From positions 62,001-126,000 of the forward strand of contig NZ_JAAFZH010000020.1 in the NCBI RefSeq assembly GCF_010435915.1: DNA of 64,000 nt. The letters run 5' to 3'. The position numbers and the translations under genes were made by a program. Shown here in pieces: positions 54,958-63,833 of this stretch. The notes beneath the pieces were generated by a model, which saw only the letters and a program-made list of their open reading frames with translations, was not told the origin of the DNA and made no database searches. How positions within the stretch are numbered: the stretch's first letter is position 1; each line of letters opens with the position of its first letter. The DNA is from Spirosoma terrae. GTDB lineage: Bacteria; Bacteroidota; Bacteroidia; Cytophagales; Spirosomataceae.

Positions 54958-55110
54958 TCCGCCGGACACTCCTGCACATATTACGTCCTGAACGTTCTAA
55001 AACGTCCGACCGCATCTTCCATATAATTCATTTTACAAGCTTTTTTTGAGCATTTACCCGCTTTTTTGAGTTAACCTAACTGTTCAACATCTTATTCATT
55101 GTGAACAGTT

Positions 55111-55875
55111 ATGATTAAAGACTTACTCAACTTATCAGGGAAAAACGCACTAGTAACCGGATCGAGTCAGGGAATTGGCAAAGGCATTGCGCTGGCCCTG
55201 GCCGAATTTGGTGCCAACGTACTGGTCCACTATCGGAGCGATGCCGACGAAGCACAGATTGTCGCGGATCAAGTCAAACAGTTTGGTGTTAAGAGCGCGG
55301 TAATCAGTGCTGATCTGGCGGATGCCAATGCCCCCGAAAGTCTGTTCGAGCAGGCTATCGACCAATTCAAACAAATCGACATTCTGGTTCTCAACGCATC
55401 GGTGCAGGAACCAAATCTATGGCTCGACACAACACCCGAGGAGTTTGACAAGCAGGTAATGGCAAACTGGAAATCCACGTTATTCATTATGCAGCGCTTC
55501 ATTCCGGCCATGATCAAACAAGGCTGGGGCCGCGTTGTTACGTTGGGTAGCGTGCAGGAGGAAAAACCGCATCCAGCTATGACTGTTTACGCGGGTACCA
55601 AAGCCGCTGTAGCCAATATGGTCCAAAACCTGGCCTTGCAAGTTGCCAAAGAAGGCGTAACAATCAACAACCTGTCTCCCGGCGTCATCGACACGCCACG
55701 TACCGACGAACCAACCCCTCCCGTTCCCGACCATATCAGCCAACGCATGACCGTACCAGTTGGTTACGATGGTCAGCCCGAAGATATTGCTGCCATGACC
55801 GTTTTGCTCTGTTCTGAAGCCGGACGCTACGTTACCGGCCAAACCATCTTTGTCGACGGCGGCATGAGCTTGTAA
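55111..55875 (+). CDS. Short-chain dehydrogenase/reductase (SDR)
   Basis: The 254-residue protein has the cofactor site VTGSSQGIG (15-23), NAS at 95-97, the catalytic S147, Y160 and K164 (Y-x3-K in YAGTK), and ends IFVDGGMSL. This is a classical SDR, likely NAD(P)H-dependent and possibly a 3-oxoacyl-type or sugar reductase; HYRSDADEA after the second strand suggests NADP. It is convergent with the gene at 55941 and their 3' ends share a large hairpin. Confidence 0.94.
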   Translation: MIKDLLNLSGKNALVTGSSQGIGKGIALALAEFGANVLVHYRSDADEAQIVADQVKQFGVKSAVISADLADANAPESLFEQAIDQFKQIDILVLNASVQEPNLWLDTTPEEFDKQVMANWKSTLFIMQRFIPAMIKQGWGRVVTLGSVQEEKPHPAMTVYAGTKAAVANMVQNLALQVAKEGVTINNLSPGVIDTPRTDEPTPPVPDHISQRMTVPVGYDGQPEDIAAMTVLLCSEAGRYVTGQTIFVDGGMSL

Positions 55876-55881
55876 AAAAAG

Positions 55882-55950
55882 TATGATGTAGGATATATGA
55901 TGTATGGAGATGAAGGTAAATATACCATACGTCATATATCCTACGTCATA
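55882..55950. repeat. 26-bp hairpin with internal 14-base repeats, between convergent genes
   Basis: Arms 55882-55907 and 55925-55950 match at 24 of 26 positions, and the two mismatches would be G-U pairs. The right side is built of 14-base units (55929-55942, 55943-55956, start of a third). The stop codon of the minus-strand gene (55941-55943) lies inside the right arm. It probably acts as a terminator for both genes. Confidence 0.8.
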
Positions 55951-56996
55951 TACCCTACGTACTCAGCCACTAGCGCCCAGTTGTGTGCTTCACATTGCCA
56001 GCGCATCTGGGTAATCGGCCGATCGGCGTGCCGACGTAACCAGGGTTGTTCGTAGGCCGTTAGCAAACCCGCAATAAAAAAATGAAACGTCCTGAAGTCA
56101 GCGTCAATCGTATCGATCGATATAGCGGGCGGATTTTCCCCCAGACGTAGCAACGAAGTGGCCAGTACAATTTTTTCGAGACGATTGGCAGAGTCCGCGA
56201 GTAGCTGATAGGCATCCCGAATCAGCCGTTCCCGAATTGAGTTTAGTTCTGGAATATCGAATGCCGTGATCAGGCGGGCCAGATGGTAAATAATTAACGA
56301 TGGGCGAGCGTAATGAGGAGCGCACCGGAATGGTTCTGCTACGTATTGCCCCGTTTCAACGACTGATCGCAGATACGTCAGCGAATCAATGTCATGCTGA
56401 TTACGGGGCAAGTCATAGTGATAAATACAATACAGTATGTTACTCAGCGCACAGGCATCAAAATCGACACCCATGTTTTTACCAAACCAGGTCGAATATG
56501 CCCGTAGCGCCCGATACTCAGGATACGTATTCCGAATCTGGTGCCGCTGATTTCCGTTGGCATGCAGGCTTAGTTTTGTTTTCAGCCAGTCACAATCAGC
56601 CGCCGACGGGTGGGTTGTCAGATAAACCATTGCCGTATCGTCGATATCGTCGGGAATACGAAAATGCTCGAAATGCCGAAAAATATAGCCGTTAGAAAAA
56701 TGCTGCGATGGGCGGGTTGGCCAGAAATTATAGGTATTCAGGCCGTCTTTATTCTGAAATAATGGATAGGCTTTTTGGGCGCGCCCAGCAATCAGACTAA
56801 CCAGATTCTGGCTGTTGGCAGTTAGTTTATCGTGCAACAACTGCAAGGTAAAAACAGTAATGGCAGTAAAGAAAACATTGGTATCAGGACGTCGGTATAG
56901 CAAAGTCGAATTGCTACGAAACGACGGAAACAACCCTTTGTCGTCCTGTAGATCAGCGATTCGTTGGATAATATCGTCCAGAGATAGGGCAGCCAT
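55941..56996 (-). CDS. Unknown helical protein with class II terpene cyclase-like DxDD motif
   Basis: The 351-residue protein appears largely alpha-helical, like an alpha/alpha-barrel. DIDDTAMVYL at 117-126 matches the DxDD acid motif of class II terpene cyclases (squalene-hopene and copalyl-diphosphate types), and the wording DIDDTA is typical of copalyl diphosphate synthases. Other notable parts are LYRRPDTNVFFTAITVFTL near the start and DGLNTYNFWPTRPS before the motif. At 351 residues it is shorter than the bacterial two-domain class II cyclases (about 500). No prenyl synthase or other terpene gene is next to it. It may be a cyclase, a prenyl-protein-like toroid or unrelated, so the function is unassigned. 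Confidence 0.7.
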   Translation of the reverse strand: MAALSLDDIIQRIADLQDDKGLFPSFRSNSTLLYRRPDTNVFFTAITVFTLQLLHDKLTANSQNLVSLIAGRAQKAYPLFQNKDGLNTYNFWPTRPSQHFSNGYIFRHFEHFRIPDDIDDTAMVYLTTHPSAADCDWLKTKLSLHANGNQRHQIRNTYPEYRALRAYSTWFGKNMGVDFDACALSNILYCIYHYDLPRNQHDIDSLTYLRSVVETGQYVAEPFRCAPHYARPSLIIYHLARLITAFDIPELNSIRERLIRDAYQLLADSANRLEKIVLATSLLRLGENPPAISIDTIDADFRTFHFFIAGLLTAYEQPWLRRHADRPITQMRWQCEAHNWALVAEYVGYMT

Positions 56997-57149
56997 AGAG
57001 TTGAAGTAGTGGCAAAAATACTGTTTCCTCGAATCGGCGTTACGCGGGTTTCTATATTAAGGTTTTTTCAAATGCGACAAGCAACTATTGATACGTTCTC
57101 TTTTTTCAAATTAAGGTTGAATATTTACGCCTGAAATCGCCTTACGCGC

Positions 57150-58376
57150 ATGGCTACTCTAGTTTTATTCGACGACCCGGCAATCCGACCGGCCTTATTG
57201 CCCTTTACGTTTACACGCCCGGTGGCGTGTATTCGGGTTGGCATTCAAACGATTGCCGAAAAATGGAGCGCTACGTTAAATCTTACCGCATCGTTTCTGA
57301 CGGAGTCGTATTTGCAAACTAAGTTCCCGCAACAGACCGACTCCGACAACCTCTATATTAACGGGGCCGTATGCCCAACAGATGCCCTCCAGCAGTCGAT
57401 CTCGGCGTTACGTTCTGGAGCAGGTCTTATTACGTCTGAGGGGTCCGTTCTGGCCGTAAAAACAGATAAGCCCCTGTCCTCTCCCCCAACGATTAACGAC
57501 CCGTATGATTTCGCTACGTTCGCTGAACCGCTGACAATCATCTGTAATCTGTGGGATATTTTTGTGCATAATGGCGATCAGATTCGGGCTGATTTTGCCC
57601 AGCTGACCGCCGGGCGCCAATCTGCCCCCATCACTGATCCGTTCACACGTTGCTACGCTCCTGAGAATATTTTTATTGAAGAAGGAGCCACGATTCGGGC
57701 TTCGATCCTGAACGCTGAAGACGGTCCTATTTATGTAGGACGTAACGCAACGATTAGTGAGGGCTCCGTGGTGATTGGTCCCTTTTCGCTGGGCGAAAGC
57801 TCAACCGTAAACTGGGGTGGCAAGATGCGTAGCAATACCACCATTGGTCCATTTTGCAAAGTTGGTGGCGAAATTAGCAATTCCGTTTTTTTGGGATACA
57901 GCAACAAAGGGCACGATGGATTTCTGGGTAATTCAGTGATTGGCGAATGGTGTAACCTGGGTGCCAACGTGAATAATTCGAACTTAAAGAACGATTACAG
58001 TAACGTTAAGCTTTACTCGTATCCCCACGGTCGGCTCGAAGACACCGGCCGTATTTTCTGTGGTTTGATGATGGGTGATTTTACCAAAGCGGGCATCAGC
58101 ACCATGTTTAATACCGGAACGGTAGTTGGCGTTAGTGTGAACGTGTTTGGTAGTGGCTTTCAGCCTAAACTTATTCCGTCCTTTTCCTGGGGTGGTGCCA
58201 TCGATGGCTTTACTACGTACCGGCTCGACAAGGCCCTCTACGTAGCCAGTGAAGCGTTCAAAAGACGTGGCACCGATTTTAACGAGCAGGAAGAAACCAT
58301 TTTAAAGGAAATTTTCAACACAGAGCGAACAACCTCGCCAACCAACAATCCGTTCAGCTTATTGAACGATCTATAA
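57150..58376 (+). CDS. GlmU-like putative sugar nucleotidyltransferase/acetyltransferase
   Basis: The 408-residue protein is of the Bacteroidetes GlmU-family type. It starts TLVLFDDPAIRPALLPFTFTRPVACIRVGI, which I read as a degenerate nucleotidyltransferase N-terminus (the GxG-x-RM loop is not obvious). It then has a left-handed beta-helix of hexapeptide repeats (about 180-340: ILNAEDGPIYVGRNATISEG, NTTIGPFCKVGGEI, GNSVIGEWCNLGANVNNS). The helix gives an acyl- or acetyltransferase-like trimer. It could act in cell-surface sugar nucleotide synthesis. Confidence 0.87.
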   Translation: MATLVLFDDPAIRPALLPFTFTRPVACIRVGIQTIAEKWSATLNLTASFLTESYLQTKFPQQTDSDNLYINGAVCPTDALQQSISALRSGAGLITSEGSVLAVKTDKPLSSPPTINDPYDFATFAEPLTIICNLWDIFVHNGDQIRADFAQLTAGRQSAPITDPFTRCYAPENIFIEEGATIRASILNAEDGPIYVGRNATISEGSVVIGPFSLGESSTVNWGGKMRSNTTIGPFCKVGGEISNSVFLGYSNKGHDGFLGNSVIGEWCNLGANVNNSNLKNDYSNVKLYSYPHGRLEDTGRIFCGLMMGDFTKAGISTMFNTGTVVGVSVNVFGSGFQPKLIPSFSWGGAIDGFTTYRLDKALYVASEAFKRRGTDFNEQEETILKEIFNTERTTSPTNNPFSLLNDL

Positions 58377-58427
58377 AAACGAGTCGAGCGTATGGACGGT
58401 AACCCGTTATAGGCCGCTCAACGAATT

Positions 58428-59555
58428 ATGTTATTCAACGAAATCATCGGTCAGGCAGAAACGAAGCAAATGCTGCTCAGGGCGGTTCAAACCAACCACC
58501 TTGCTCACGCTCTGCTGTTCGATGGCCCAACCGGAAGTGCGAATCTGGCGCTGGCCCTAGCGCTGGCTCAATACGTTAACTGTGAAGACAAAGGCGATCA
58601 GGATGCCTGCGGTCGGTGTGCGTCGTGCATAAAAATGCAGAAACTTGTTCACCCCGACCTTCATATGGTTTTTCCGGTGGCGAACCTGGCAAAAGGCAAA
58701 ACCTCCGAAGCCTACCTCACCGACTGGCGTAAATTTCTGCTCGAACAACCCTACCGAACCTTACCAGAATGGCTGGAAAACGTTGGGGCCGATAACAAAC
58801 AGGGCAACATTTCGGCCGAAGAAGCGCGGAATATCTTACAGAAGCTTTCGCTGAAATCATACGAAGGCGCCTATAAAATCATGCTGATCTGGCTACCGGA
58901 ACTGATGAACGTAACGTCGGCCAATGCGCTGCTGAAAGTACTGGAAGAGCCCCCCGCCCAAACGCTGTTTTTGCTGGTTACAAACCAGTCCGACAAACTA
59001 CTGATTACCATTTTATCGAGGACCCAGCGGGTTGCTGTGCGCGCTTTTACCGACGAGGAAGTGGCTACGTATCTGCGTCAGTATATGAATCTGGACGAGA
59101 CCACGGCGCGCCGGATTGCTTACCTGGCCGATGGTGATCTTTCGGTAGCCCTGCACCTATGCCGACGGGAATCTGAGCAAGGTTCAGATGCAGACCAGCA
59201 CACCTGGTTTGCCGACTGGATGCGGACCTGTTATCGGCAGGATATCATTACGTTGGTTAAACAAGCCGACCAGTTCGACAGTTTCAGTAAAGAAAAACAA
59301 AAAGGTTTGCTGGAGTATAGCATCCGTCTGTATCGCGATTTATTTTTGTGGCAGCAAGGAGCGGGTTCGCTGCTTCGTCTGCCCGACGAAGAAATGGCGT
59401 TCGTTAAAAATTTCTCCAAAGTTCTGACTACAAATCATATCGAGCAAATCGTAAACGACTTAAACGAAGCGGCCTATCATCTCGAACGAAATGCCCGCGC
59501 TAAAATGGTCATGCTGGACATGTCACTCACCTTTAGTCGATTAATACGGACGTAG
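58428..59555 (+). CDS. holB: DNA polymerase III subunit delta'
   Basis: The 375-residue protein starts IIGQAETKQMLLRAVQTNHLAHALL, as clamp-loader subunits do. The P-loop is GPTGSANL (33-40) and lacks the Lys, normal for delta', which does not hydrolyse ATP. Four cysteines (C52, C61, C64, C67) form the zinc site. LPELMNVTSANALLKVLEEPP and LSRTQR complete the AAA+ module, and a helical collar follows. It is part of the chromosomal replication clamp loader and acts with DnaX and HolA encoded elsewhere. Confidence 0.93.
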   Translation: MLFNEIIGQAETKQMLLRAVQTNHLAHALLFDGPTGSANLALALALAQYVNCEDKGDQDACGRCASCIKMQKLVHPDLHMVFPVANLAKGKTSEAYLTDWRKFLLEQPYRTLPEWLENVGADNKQGNISAEEARNILQKLSLKSYEGAYKIMLIWLPELMNVTSANALLKVLEEPPAQTLFLLVTNQSDKLLITILSRTQRVAVRAFTDEEVATYLRQYMNLDETTARRIAYLADGDLSVALHLCRRESEQGSDADQHTWFADWMRTCYRQDIITLVKQADQFDSFSKEKQKGLLEYSIRLYRDLFLWQQGAGSLLRLPDEEMAFVKNFSKVLTTNHIEQIVNDLNEAAYHLERNARAKMVMLDMSLTFSRLIRT

Positions 59556-59562
59556 CCTTGCG

Positions 59563-59608
59563 GCTTACGACAAGCAGCTAATTCAACCGGATTTAAGCTG
59601 CCGTAAGC
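59563..59608. other. Hairpin with four-base bulge between holB and the retropepsin-like gene
   Basis: GCTTACG (59563-59569) and GCAGCT (59574-59579) pair with AGCTGC (59596-59601) and CGTAAGC (59602-59608), with ACAA bulged on the left side. It may be a terminator or attenuator; the tail is ATTATTC. Confidence 0.4.
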
Positions 59609-59622
59609 ATTATTCACGCACC

Positions 59623-60126
59623 ATGAACCCCCGCTCAAAAGCCCCCCGGACGCCCAGGCCCAAGGAGATTATTGGCATGACTGACCTTGTCGATTTTCCG
59701 GATCTGATACTTTTTGACGTACAGGCCAAAATAGATACGGGAGCCTACACATCATCTCTCCATTGTAAGGACGTTCGGCTGGTGAGAAGTGGTTCTAAAA
59801 AAAGATTACGCTTCTGGCTGATTGGCAAAACCAATGAGCCGGCCCGCCGGTTCTATAGCGACGAGTTCAGCCAGCGAATGATTCGTAACTCATTTGGCGT
59901 AGCCGAAAAACGGTACGTTATCAAAACCCGCATTGTCTTGTTCGGACGGAAAATCCGAACGGAATTTACACTAGCCGATCGCGAACAATTAAAAAATCCG
60001 GTTCTCTTAGGTCGCAAACTTCTTCGTAATCGTTTCGTCGTAGACGTTTCGCAAAAAAACCTTTCTCATCAAGCAAAAATCAATAGTCGTCAGCAGGAGA
60101 CTGAGGAGGTCGACAGCCACTCATAG
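59623..60126 (+). CDS. Retropepsin-like (RimK-associated, ATP-dependent zinc protease) family protein
   Basis: The 167-residue protein has IDTGAYTSSLHC (37-48), the aspartic active-site-like D-T-G of this family. It is followed by strands that fit PF05618 members (KTRIVLFGRKIRTEFTLADR, NPVLLGRKLLRNRFVVDVSQ). The second half of the fold is short. Genes of this family sit next to rimK in many genomes, as here (64 bases apart), which suggests that it acts on the same glutamate-tagged target. The proteolytic activity of this family is still debated. Confidence 0.85.
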   Translation: MNPRSKAPRTPRPKEIIGMTDLVDFPDLILFDVQAKIDTGAYTSSLHCKDVRLVRSGSKKRLRFWLIGKTNEPARRFYSDEFSQRMIRNSFGVAEKRYVIKTRIVLFGRKIRTEFTLADREQLKNPVLLGRKLLRNRFVVDVSQKNLSHQAKINSRQQETEEVDSHS

Positions 60127-60189
60127 AAGCTTGCTATTTCAATAGCAACAGACCCTTAGCTATAGCGACTACCCAAACCAGCTACTTCA

Positions 60190-61098
60190 ATGCGTATTGC
60201 CATTTTATCGGCTAATCCGAATCTATATTCGACCCAACGGCTTGTTGAGGCCGCCAACCAGCGTGGCCACGAAGGGGTTGTGGTCAACCACCTGAATTGT
60301 CAGGTCATGATTGAAGGGGGTAAACCGTCTATTCTGTACGAAGGTCAGGAACTGGAATCCTTCGATGCCATCGTGCCCCGCATCGGCGCTTCTGTCACGG
60401 ACTACGGCTGCGCCATTGTCCGGCAATTTGAGATGATGAAAGTCTTTACAACGGCCAAATCGCAGGCCATTACCCGATCCCGAAATAAACTACGTAGCCT
60501 TCAGGTTCTTTCAAAAGCCGGGGTTGGGCTTCCTAAAACAGTGTTTGCCAACCATCCAAAAAATGGGAACGTAACGCAGCTCATCGAATTGGTGGGCGGT
60601 CCGCCTGTTGTTATCAAACTTCTGGAAGGCACGCAAGGAATTGGCGTTGTTCTGGCCGAAACGGCCAAAGCAGCCAAATCGACCATCGAAGCTTTCTATG
60701 GGCTAAAGAAACATGTTCTGGTACAGGAATTTGTGGCCGAAGCCAAAGGCTCGGATTTGCGGGCGCTCGTTATCGGTGGCCGGGTGGTAGGAGCCATGCG
60801 ACGGCAAGGCGTAGAAGGTGAGTTCCGGTCGAATATTCACCGGGGGGGCAACGCTGTTTCGATTCAGTTAACTCCCGAAGAAGAACAAACAGCCATCGAA
60901 GCCGCCAGAGCACTCGGGTTAAAAGTGGCGGGCGTAGATATGCTTCCCTCCGACCGAGGCCCGCTGGTGCTCGAAGTTAATTCGTCGCCGGGTCTCGAAG
61001 GCATCGAAGCTGCTACGAAGCTGGATATAGCCGGAGAAATTATTGCTTATATCGAAGATAAAATCCGAGCCGACGAAGGCGACATGGTTGGCGTTTAA
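60190..61098 (+). CDS. rimK: RimK-type alpha-L-glutamate ligase (ATP-grasp)
   Basis: The 302-residue protein is an ATP-grasp ligase of the RimK type. It starts [20 protein letters not shown]; the central domain has [20 protein letters not shown] and [20 protein letters not shown], and the metal site [15 protein letters not shown] lies near the end. RimK adds glutamate residues to the C-terminus of ribosomal protein S6 and can also make poly-glutamate. The upstream retropepsin-like gene and this gene form a known pair. Its product may therefore be trimmed by that protein. Confidence 0.93.
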   Translation: MRIAILSANPNLYSTQRLVEAANQRGHEGVVVNHLNCQVMIEGGKPSILYEGQELESFDAIVPRIGASVTDYGCAIVRQFEMMKVFTTAKSQAITRSRNKLRSLQVLSKAGVGLPKTVFANHPKNGNVTQLIELVGGPPVVIKLLEGTQGIGVVLAETAKAAKSTIEAFYGLKKHVLVQEFVAEAKGSDLRALVIGGRVVGAMRRQGVEGEFRSNIHRGGNAVSIQLTPEEEQTAIEAARALGLKVAGVDMLPSDRGPLVLEVNSSPGLEGIEAATKLDIAGEIIAYIEDKIRADEGDMVGV

Positions 61099-61102
61099 GT
61101 TG

Positions 61103-61195
61103 ATGATGAATTATAAATGATGAATTAACTTAGCCATCACATCGCCCTATAGTGACGCCGTTTTACCTTATCACTCATCATTTATAATTCATCAT
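61103..61195. repeat. 21-bp perfect inverted repeat between rimK and the next gene
   Basis: Bases 61103-61123 are the exact reverse complement of 61175-61195, with a 51-base loop. The right arm ends seven bases before the ATG at 61203, so the stem could hide the ribosome-binding region of the next gene. Confidence 0.8.
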
Positions 61196-61202
61196 TCATT
61201 AG

Positions 61203-61757
61203 ATGCCTGCTCTTGACCCTGATTTAAAGAAAGCAATTATACGAATGCCGGGCGTGGAGAAAGATAAACTCCTGCTACGTCTGATTGCGAAAGATACCAT
61301 TCTGACCGAACGGCTTCAATTTGAACTCGTTGAACACAGTGATACTCTCGAAGAACGGCGCGATCTGATCCGGCAATTTATTGACCGAACCGCTAACTTA
61401 CATCAGGATTCAGCGGGCTGGGTCATGATGGATATGCGCACGGTGAGCGGTTACATCAGCCGCCATCTGAAAGTAACCAAAGACAAATATGGCGAGGTGG
61501 AGCTGATGCTCTACATGCTCAATACGTTCTACGATCATAACGCGCACCTGCTTCAGAAATACAATTCACGTACCGACAAAGCCGCCGAGTATATCGCGAA
61601 ACGCGCCGAACAGGTACTAAAAAAAGTCAGCAAACTCGATGCGGACTACCACATCGAGTTTGCCGATGAAATCAATAAAATGTTGGGTTGGATTCATTAT
61701 ACGGCACCCGCTCACTACGCCCGGCAGTTGGGATTGCCCAACGAATGGGTTGTTTAG
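61203..61757 (+). CDS. Conserved-looking helical protein of unknown function after rimK
   Basis: The 184-residue protein is all-helical and charged, with no signal or membrane helix. It has a regular four-helix pattern (AIIRMPGVEKDKLLLRLIAK, VELMLYMLNTFYDHNAHLL, YIAKRAEQVLKKVSKL) and a conserved-looking end MLGWIHYTAPAHYARQL. I recognise no named family, although its clean composition and clear start suggest a genuine, probably lineage-conserved gene. It lies 104 bases after rimK on the same strand. Its 3' end overlaps the next gene (minus strand) by four bases. Confidence 0.75.
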   Translation: MPALDPDLKKAIIRMPGVEKDKLLLRLIAKDTILTERLQFELVEHSDTLEERRDLIRQFIDRTANLHQDSAGWVMMDMRTVSGYISRHLKVTKDKYGEVELMLYMLNTFYDHNAHLLQKYNSRTDKAAEYIAKRAEQVLKKVSKLDADYHIEFADEINKMLGWIHYTAPAHYARQLGLPNEWVV

Positions 61758-62506
61758 AAGCTATAGGCCAGTGCTAATCCAAACGCCCGAACGCCAAAGT
61801 ACGGACCTGTCAGTTTAGCCGTAATTGTTGGTAAGTTCAATGTCGATTCAACGGAATACAAGGGTACATCGGTATTATCGATATCCTGTTTCAGCTTTGT
61901 TATATCAGCCGGTTTCAGACTGGTCCATTGGGGATCTTCGCCGGTAAAAACAGCATTGACATTGGTGCCGTAAAAAGGCCCTAATAGCCACAAATCAAGG
62001 CCAAGGTGTTTGCCAATCAGGAATTGATAGCCCAGCAAAAGCCCCGCTCCGCCCGCATTGAAACTGGCATTCAGGTGAGCCTGATGTAAAACGCCATCCT
62101 GCGTGGTATAGGTGTAGTCGTTGCTGATATCCATGCTGGCATAACGAACGAACGGCGCTACGTACCAGCCACGCGGGGCCTGTCCGGCCGGATAAAATCG
62201 GTACTCTACCGTAGCAATTCGTTTGGTAAATAAGGTGGTTTCAATCGCCCGACGGGCATCCTGATTATCACCATATTGATTCAGGAGCGCATCCCTAAAT
62301 GGCAGCGGAGCATTGGGCGAATAACTGGCCGACAACGTAATGGTACTGTGTGGTGTGAGTACTCGCTCGTATTGAGCGGTATAACTCTTGAAAAAGGCCC
62401 CCGATACGTTGAATTTTACAACGGTTCGGTTCAACAGCTGAGCCCTGCCAATGGACGACAAGGCTAAAAAACAAATAAGGAAACTAAAAGAGGTTTTAGT
62501 ATTCAT
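61754..62506 (-). CDS. Putative outer-membrane beta-barrel protein (DUF3575-like)
   Basis: The 250-residue protein has a signal peptide (to SIGRAQ). It contains strands with aromatic alternation (RTVVKFNVSGAFFKSYTAQYE, VEYRFYPAGQAPRGWYVAPF, GVRAFGLALAYSF at the end). This is the pattern of a small outer-membrane barrel, like DUF3575 proteins. It lies upstream in a different direction from the rimK genes and 89 bases downstream of the LuxR-type regulator on the same strand, so it may belong to that regulator's transcript. Confidence 0.78.
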   Translation of the reverse strand: MNTKTSFSFLICFLALSSIGRAQLLNRTVVKFNVSGAFFKSYTAQYERVLTPHSTITLSASYSPNAPLPFRDALLNQYGDNQDARRAIETTLFTKRIATVEYRFYPAGQAPRGWYVAPFVRYASMDISNDYTYTTQDGVLHQAHLNASFNAGGAGLLLGYQFLIGKHLGLDLWLLGPFYGTNVNAVFTGEDPQWTSLKPADITKLKQDIDNTDVPLYSVESTLNLPTITAKLTGPYFGVRAFGLALAYSF

Positions 62507-62595
62507 AGCGTTTAACGTATGAGAATCAATGGTTTGTCGCCCAAAGTTCCGCTACGTTAATCCGCTGTGCTATAGTTAGTTTTAACGATTTTGCA

Positions 62596-63213
62596 TTAAA
62601 CTAACCCCTGCTCGCGGGCAAAATTCACTAAGCCTACGGGTGTGTCGATCCCGAGTTTTCGGGCAATATTCCGGCGATGGGCATTGATCGTAAATTCACT
62701 CAACGAGAACGTATCGGCAATTTGCCGGGTAGTTAAGCCGCCCACAATCTGCTGAATGATCTCAATTTCTCGTTTGGTGAGCTGATACTTCTGCATAAAG
62801 GCATCGCCGGGCGGCTCCAGTACTTTGGTTTGCAGCATCGGAAACCAAAGTTTCCCTTCTCCTACCTGTTGCACAGCCATTTTAAGCGTTGGTGCATCAG
62901 TCGTTTTAAGCAGATAGCCCATTGCCCCCAGTGCCTTCGCTTCCCGAACGCGCTGGGGCTGATCGTAACTGGTAAATATGATGATTTTAATCGCCGGAAA
63001 ATCCCGACGAATTTGTTTGAGCGCCGTCATGCCGTCGATTTTTGGCATATTCAGATCCAGCAAAAGTAGATCAACAGCTGAGCGATACAGAACATCCAGC
63101 AATTGCCGCCCATTATGCACGGGAGGCATTAGCTCTACATTGGGCAGATCGGACAATACGTTACGTAGTCCGTCGAGCAAAAGTGGGTGATCATCAGCGA
63201 GTAATAGTGTCAT
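62596..63213 (-). CDS. LuxR/NarL-type response regulator
   Basis: The 205-residue protein has a receiver with ADDHP, phosphoacceptor D53 in LLLLDLNMPKIDG, and the Lys in LLKTTDA. The C-terminal LuxR helix-turn-helix (about 140-190) has LTKREIEIIQQIVGGLTTRQ and LSEFTINAHRRNIARKLGI. The natural partner is the histidine kinase that is cut by the right edge (63834-64000). The lipoprotein gene 63224-63751 lies between them on the same strand, 10 bases upstream of this regulator. Confidence 0.95.
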   Translation of the reverse strand: MTLLLADDHPLLLDGLRNVLSDLPNVELMPPVHNGRQLLDVLYRSAVDLLLLDLNMPKIDGMTALKQIRRDFPAIKIIIFTSYDQPQRVREAKALGAMGYLLKTTDAPTLKMAVQQVGEGKLWFPMLQTKVLEPPGDAFMQKYQLTKREIEIIQQIVGGLTTRQIADTFSLSEFTINAHRRNIARKLGIDTPVGLVNFAREQGLV

Positions 63214-63223
63214 AACCTATCGA

Positions 63224-63751
63224 TCAACGTTTACCCGGCGAGGGGGGCGTTACGTTGGTTTTGTAGATAATCGACCGAAACTGACCATTTGCAATCGAAA
63301 TACGGCTCCCATTCTGATTATGAAGGGCCTCTCCCGAAAAGTTACCTTCTACAATGCCAGCCGTTTCATCAAGTCGGGTCACAGTCAAGGTGCCCGTAAC
63401 ACCCTTTGATGCATCAATGGCATAGCCCTCATTCGACGAAAGCATATAAGCCACTGTACTATATTGCGTCGAATTAATAGCGATCGGCTTATTGAGCTGA
63501 ATGCTTTTCGGAAAAGCAATGGCAATCACCGTATTGGTATTGTTGGCCTCCTGCCCTGCCGCAATGACTACCAGATCCTGACTCAACGTAGCAGCTGCCA
63601 GCGTATTCTGGCTATTAGTAACATTAGACATCCAGGCTTTACCATCTATAGTTGCCGATACGTAGTAATCCGGTTTGGGATCGGGCGACGATTTACTGCA
63701 GCCAAACAAAAGGCCAATACTTACTGCGAGGAAGAAGGTGCTGGTTTTCAT
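63224..63751 (-). CDS. Lipoprotein with DUF6252-like domain
   Basis: From ATG 63751 the protein has 175 residues with a lipoprotein signal (AVSIGLLFGC). It then shows PDYYVSATIDGKAWMSNV and a beta-rich body with SILLY-like strands, resembling DUF6252 proteins (secreted beta-sandwich type). The ATG at 63763 adds four residues. It sits between the regulator and kinase genes, as accessory lipoproteins of two-component systems sometimes do. The function is unknown. Confidence 0.8.
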   Translation of the reverse strand: MKTSTFFLAVSIGLLFGCSKSSPDPKPDYYVSATIDGKAWMSNVTNSQNTLAAATLSQDLVVIAAGQEANNTNTVIAIAFPKSIQLNKPIAINSTQYSTVAYMLSSNEGYAIDASKGVTGTLTVTRLDETAGIVEGNFSGEALHNQNGSRISIANGQFRSIIYKTNVTPPSPGKR

Positions 63752-63833
63752 GAGCGTAGACATTGGTTAAACACTACATCACTACGTGTTTAACAAAGTT
63801 CATCGCTCCACTCCTTACCCGAAATAGTTACTA

